This document shows positions 4,626 to 5,875 of a DNA stretch of 5,875 nt, in pieces. The position numbers and the translations under genes are program-made. The notes below the pieces were generated by a model. That model saw nothing but the letters and a program-made list of their open reading frames with translations. It was not told where the DNA came from and made no database searches. Position 1 is the first letter of the stretch, and each line of letters begins with the position of its first letter. Source of the stretch: Chitinophagaceae bacterium (lineage in GTDB: Bacteria; Bacteroidota; Bacteroidia; Chitinophagales; Chitinophagaceae). The stretch spans positions 1 to 5,875 of the forward strand of contig CANCKV010000242.1 in NCBI GenBank assembly GCA_947378615.1. Reading direction: 5' to 3'.

Positions 4626-5614
4626 CAGGCAACATAAAGAAAAAGCTAATTGTAGTTACTGTTGTTTATTGGGTATTACTCACCTACATGATTGCGGCAT
4701 TAGTTTGGTGGTTCGTTGCCCTTCAAAATCAAAATGCATTGATGGCAACAATGCGATTAGCCGAACTCAAACTTGACGATTCTCATTATGTTGAAAAAGT
4801 AAATATTATTGAGGATGCTCGCAAAAGAAAAATTGCACAATATATTGGGGAGGGCTCTACATTTTTAGCCTTGATTATCATCGGGGCAGTATTTGTTTTT
4901 CGGACAACAAGAAGGCAAATTAGATTGTCGCAACAGCAACAAAACTTTATGATGGCAGTGACTCATGAGCTAAAAACGCCAATTGCAGTTGCCCAATTAA
5001 ACCTTGAGACACTTCAAAAGCGAAAACTTGACGAAGAAACAAAGCAAAAACTTATTCACAATACCCTGCAGGAAGCAACAAGATTAAATGCACTTTGTAA
5101 TAATATTTTATTTGCTGCACAACTAGATTCGGGTGCCTATAAATCGTCGAAACAAGAATTGAGTTGGACAGATATAGTTGCCGAAAGTGCTGAAAACTTC
5201 ATCATCCGATTTCCAAAAAGAAAAATTATTAAAGATATTGAAGAAGGAATTTATGTTTTAGGAGAAGAACTATTACTTCAAATGTTAGTCAATAACCTAA
5301 TAGAAAACGCCTTAAAGTATTCTTCTACAGATGCGATGGTCAAGGTCGGTTTGTCAAAAAATAATAACAAAACGATATTAAGAGTAGCCGATGAAGGGAT
5401 TGGTATTCCTGATGAAGAAAAGAAGCGGGTTTTAGAAAAATTTTATAGAACAGGCGATGAAAAAACAAGAAGTACAAAGGGGACAGGATTGGGTTTGTAT
5501 CTCTGCAAAAAAATAGTTCAAGGGCATAAAGGAACGATTACAATCACTGATAATAAACCAAAAGGAAGTATTTTTACTATCATTATCGATTATTATCAAT
5601 TCAAAGAAGGTTAA
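4622..5614 (+). CDS. Membrane sensor histidine kinase
   Basis: The 330-residue kinase has two membrane helices, at about 9-32 and 79-94, enclosing a short periplasmic segment of about 45 residues that is too small for a large ligand-binding domain. No HAMP domain is obvious between the second helix and the catalytic core. The HisKA dimerisation domain (about 104-170) carries the phospho-acceptor His115 in MAVTHELKTP. The ATPase domain follows with its N box (NNLIENALKYSS, 224-235, Asn229), G1 box (DEGIGIP, 257-263), F box (EKFYR, 272-276) and G2 box (GTGLGL, 287-292). All catalytic motifs are intact. The start overlaps the gldH stop as ATGA, and a response regulator begins 22 bases after the stop, so the three genes appear co-transcribed. 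The regulator is the likely phosphotransfer partner. The signal sensed is unknown; the small periplasmic loop suggests envelope or membrane-state sensing or a protein partner. Confidence 0.94.
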   Translation: MTGNIKKKLIVVTVVYWVLLTYMIAALVWWFVALQNQNALMATMRLAELKLDDSHYVEKVNIIEDARKRKIAQYIGEGSTFLALIIIGAVFVFRTTRRQIRLSQQQQNFMMAVTHELKTPIAVAQLNLETLQKRKLDEETKQKLIHNTLQEATRLNALCNNILFAAQLDSGAYKSSKQELSWTDIVAESAENFIIRFPKRKIIKDIEEGIYVLGEELLLQMLVNNLIENALKYSSTDAMVKVGLSKNNNKTILRVADEGIGIPDEEKKRVLEKFYRTGDEKTRSTKGTGLGLYLCKKIVQGHKGTITITDNKPKGSIFTIIIDYYQFKEG

Positions 5615-5636
5615 ATAAATAATTAAAAACAACATT

Positions 5637-5875
5637 ATGAACAGCACTAAAGGCAATATATTATTGGTTGATGACGAAGAAAATATGCATGAAGCGTTAA
5701 AACTCAATCTTGAAATTGAAGGATACACGGTAACGAGTGCATTTAACGGTACTCAGGCTTTAAAATGTATTGCCAATGAATATTTCGATTTGATAGTCCT
5801 CGATGTTATGATGCCCGAAGTTGACGGCATTACGGTTGCCGAAACAATGCGCATCAATAATATGGATACGCCAAT
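5637..5875 (+). CDS. Response regulator, receiver domain (partial, cut at window end)
   Basis: The first 79 codons of a response regulator are present. The receiver domain begins NILLVDDEENMHEALKLNLE (residues 7-26), with the acidic pair Asp12/Asp13 for Mg2+ binding, and continues to FDLIVLDVMMPEVDG (50-64), in which Asp56 is the phosphorylation site. The strand that would hold the conserved Thr/Ser and Lys, and any output domain, lie beyond the window. Receivers of this form paired with such kinases are usually OmpR-type DNA-binding regulators in Bacteroidota, but that is inference. The ATG at 5637 follows an A-rich leader without a clear Shine-Dalgarno, as is normal in this phylum. Confidence 0.93.
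   Translation, partial: MNSTKGNILLVDDEENMHEALKLNLEIEGYTVTSAFNGTQALKCIANEYFDLIVLDVMMPEVDGITVAETMRINNMDTP

Noticed and set aside
5432..5728. Minus-strand 98-codon frame across the kinase end and regulator start.
   Set aside because: It lies opposite two clearly real genes with conserved motifs and resembles no family; the same applies to the other minus-strand frames in the window.

Overview
The window is AT-rich and looks like a chromosomal stretch from a gliding-lineage member of the Bacteroidota. Three things support this. The gliding-motility lipoprotein GldH is recognisable. Exact matches to the Bacteroidota promoter -7 element (TAnnTTTG) sit just upstream of two genes. Start sites lack clear Shine-Dalgarno sequences. 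I cannot name the genus; a Chitinophagia-, Cytophagia- or Flavobacteriia-like host would fit. Every gene I can support is on the + strand.

The layout from left to right is as follows. (1) The window opens on the last 48 codons of an unrecognised gene. Three bases later comes a 397-residue protein with a helical, TPR-like body and a C-terminal cold-shock/S1-like (OB-fold) domain. The two look translationally coupled. (2) At about 1412-2105 lies a decayed Y1 (HUH) transposase of the RAYT/IS200 type, with at least four frameshifts. It is bracketed by two imperfect hairpins that are inverted copies of one 21-bp repeat and differ by a compensatory base pair. (3) At 2266-2826 is a compact ParD/ParE toxin-antitoxin operon with its own promoter. 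It lies between two diverged 39-bp direct repeats 761 bp apart. (4) At 3027-3848 is a PD-(D/E)XK nuclease of the Rpn/PDDEXK_2 family. (5) At 3849-4134 is a 290-bp gap with a short tandem repeat and a duplicated 13-mer. (6) From 4135 to the end runs an apparent operon: promoter, gldH, a membrane histidine kinase overlapping gldH by ATGA, and a response regulator cut by the window edge.

The left two-thirds therefore reads as an accessory region: a possible conflict-type TPR/CSD operon, a dead transposase, a toxin-antitoxin pair and an Rpn nuclease. The right third looks like core genome, with gliding and two-component signalling genes. The points most worth following are the hairpin pair around the dead transposase, the repeat-flanked toxin-antitoxin module, the TPR-CSD gene and its truncated upstream partner, and the coupling of gldH to a sensor kinase and response regulator. 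Nothing here is demonstrably a new system from sequence alone.
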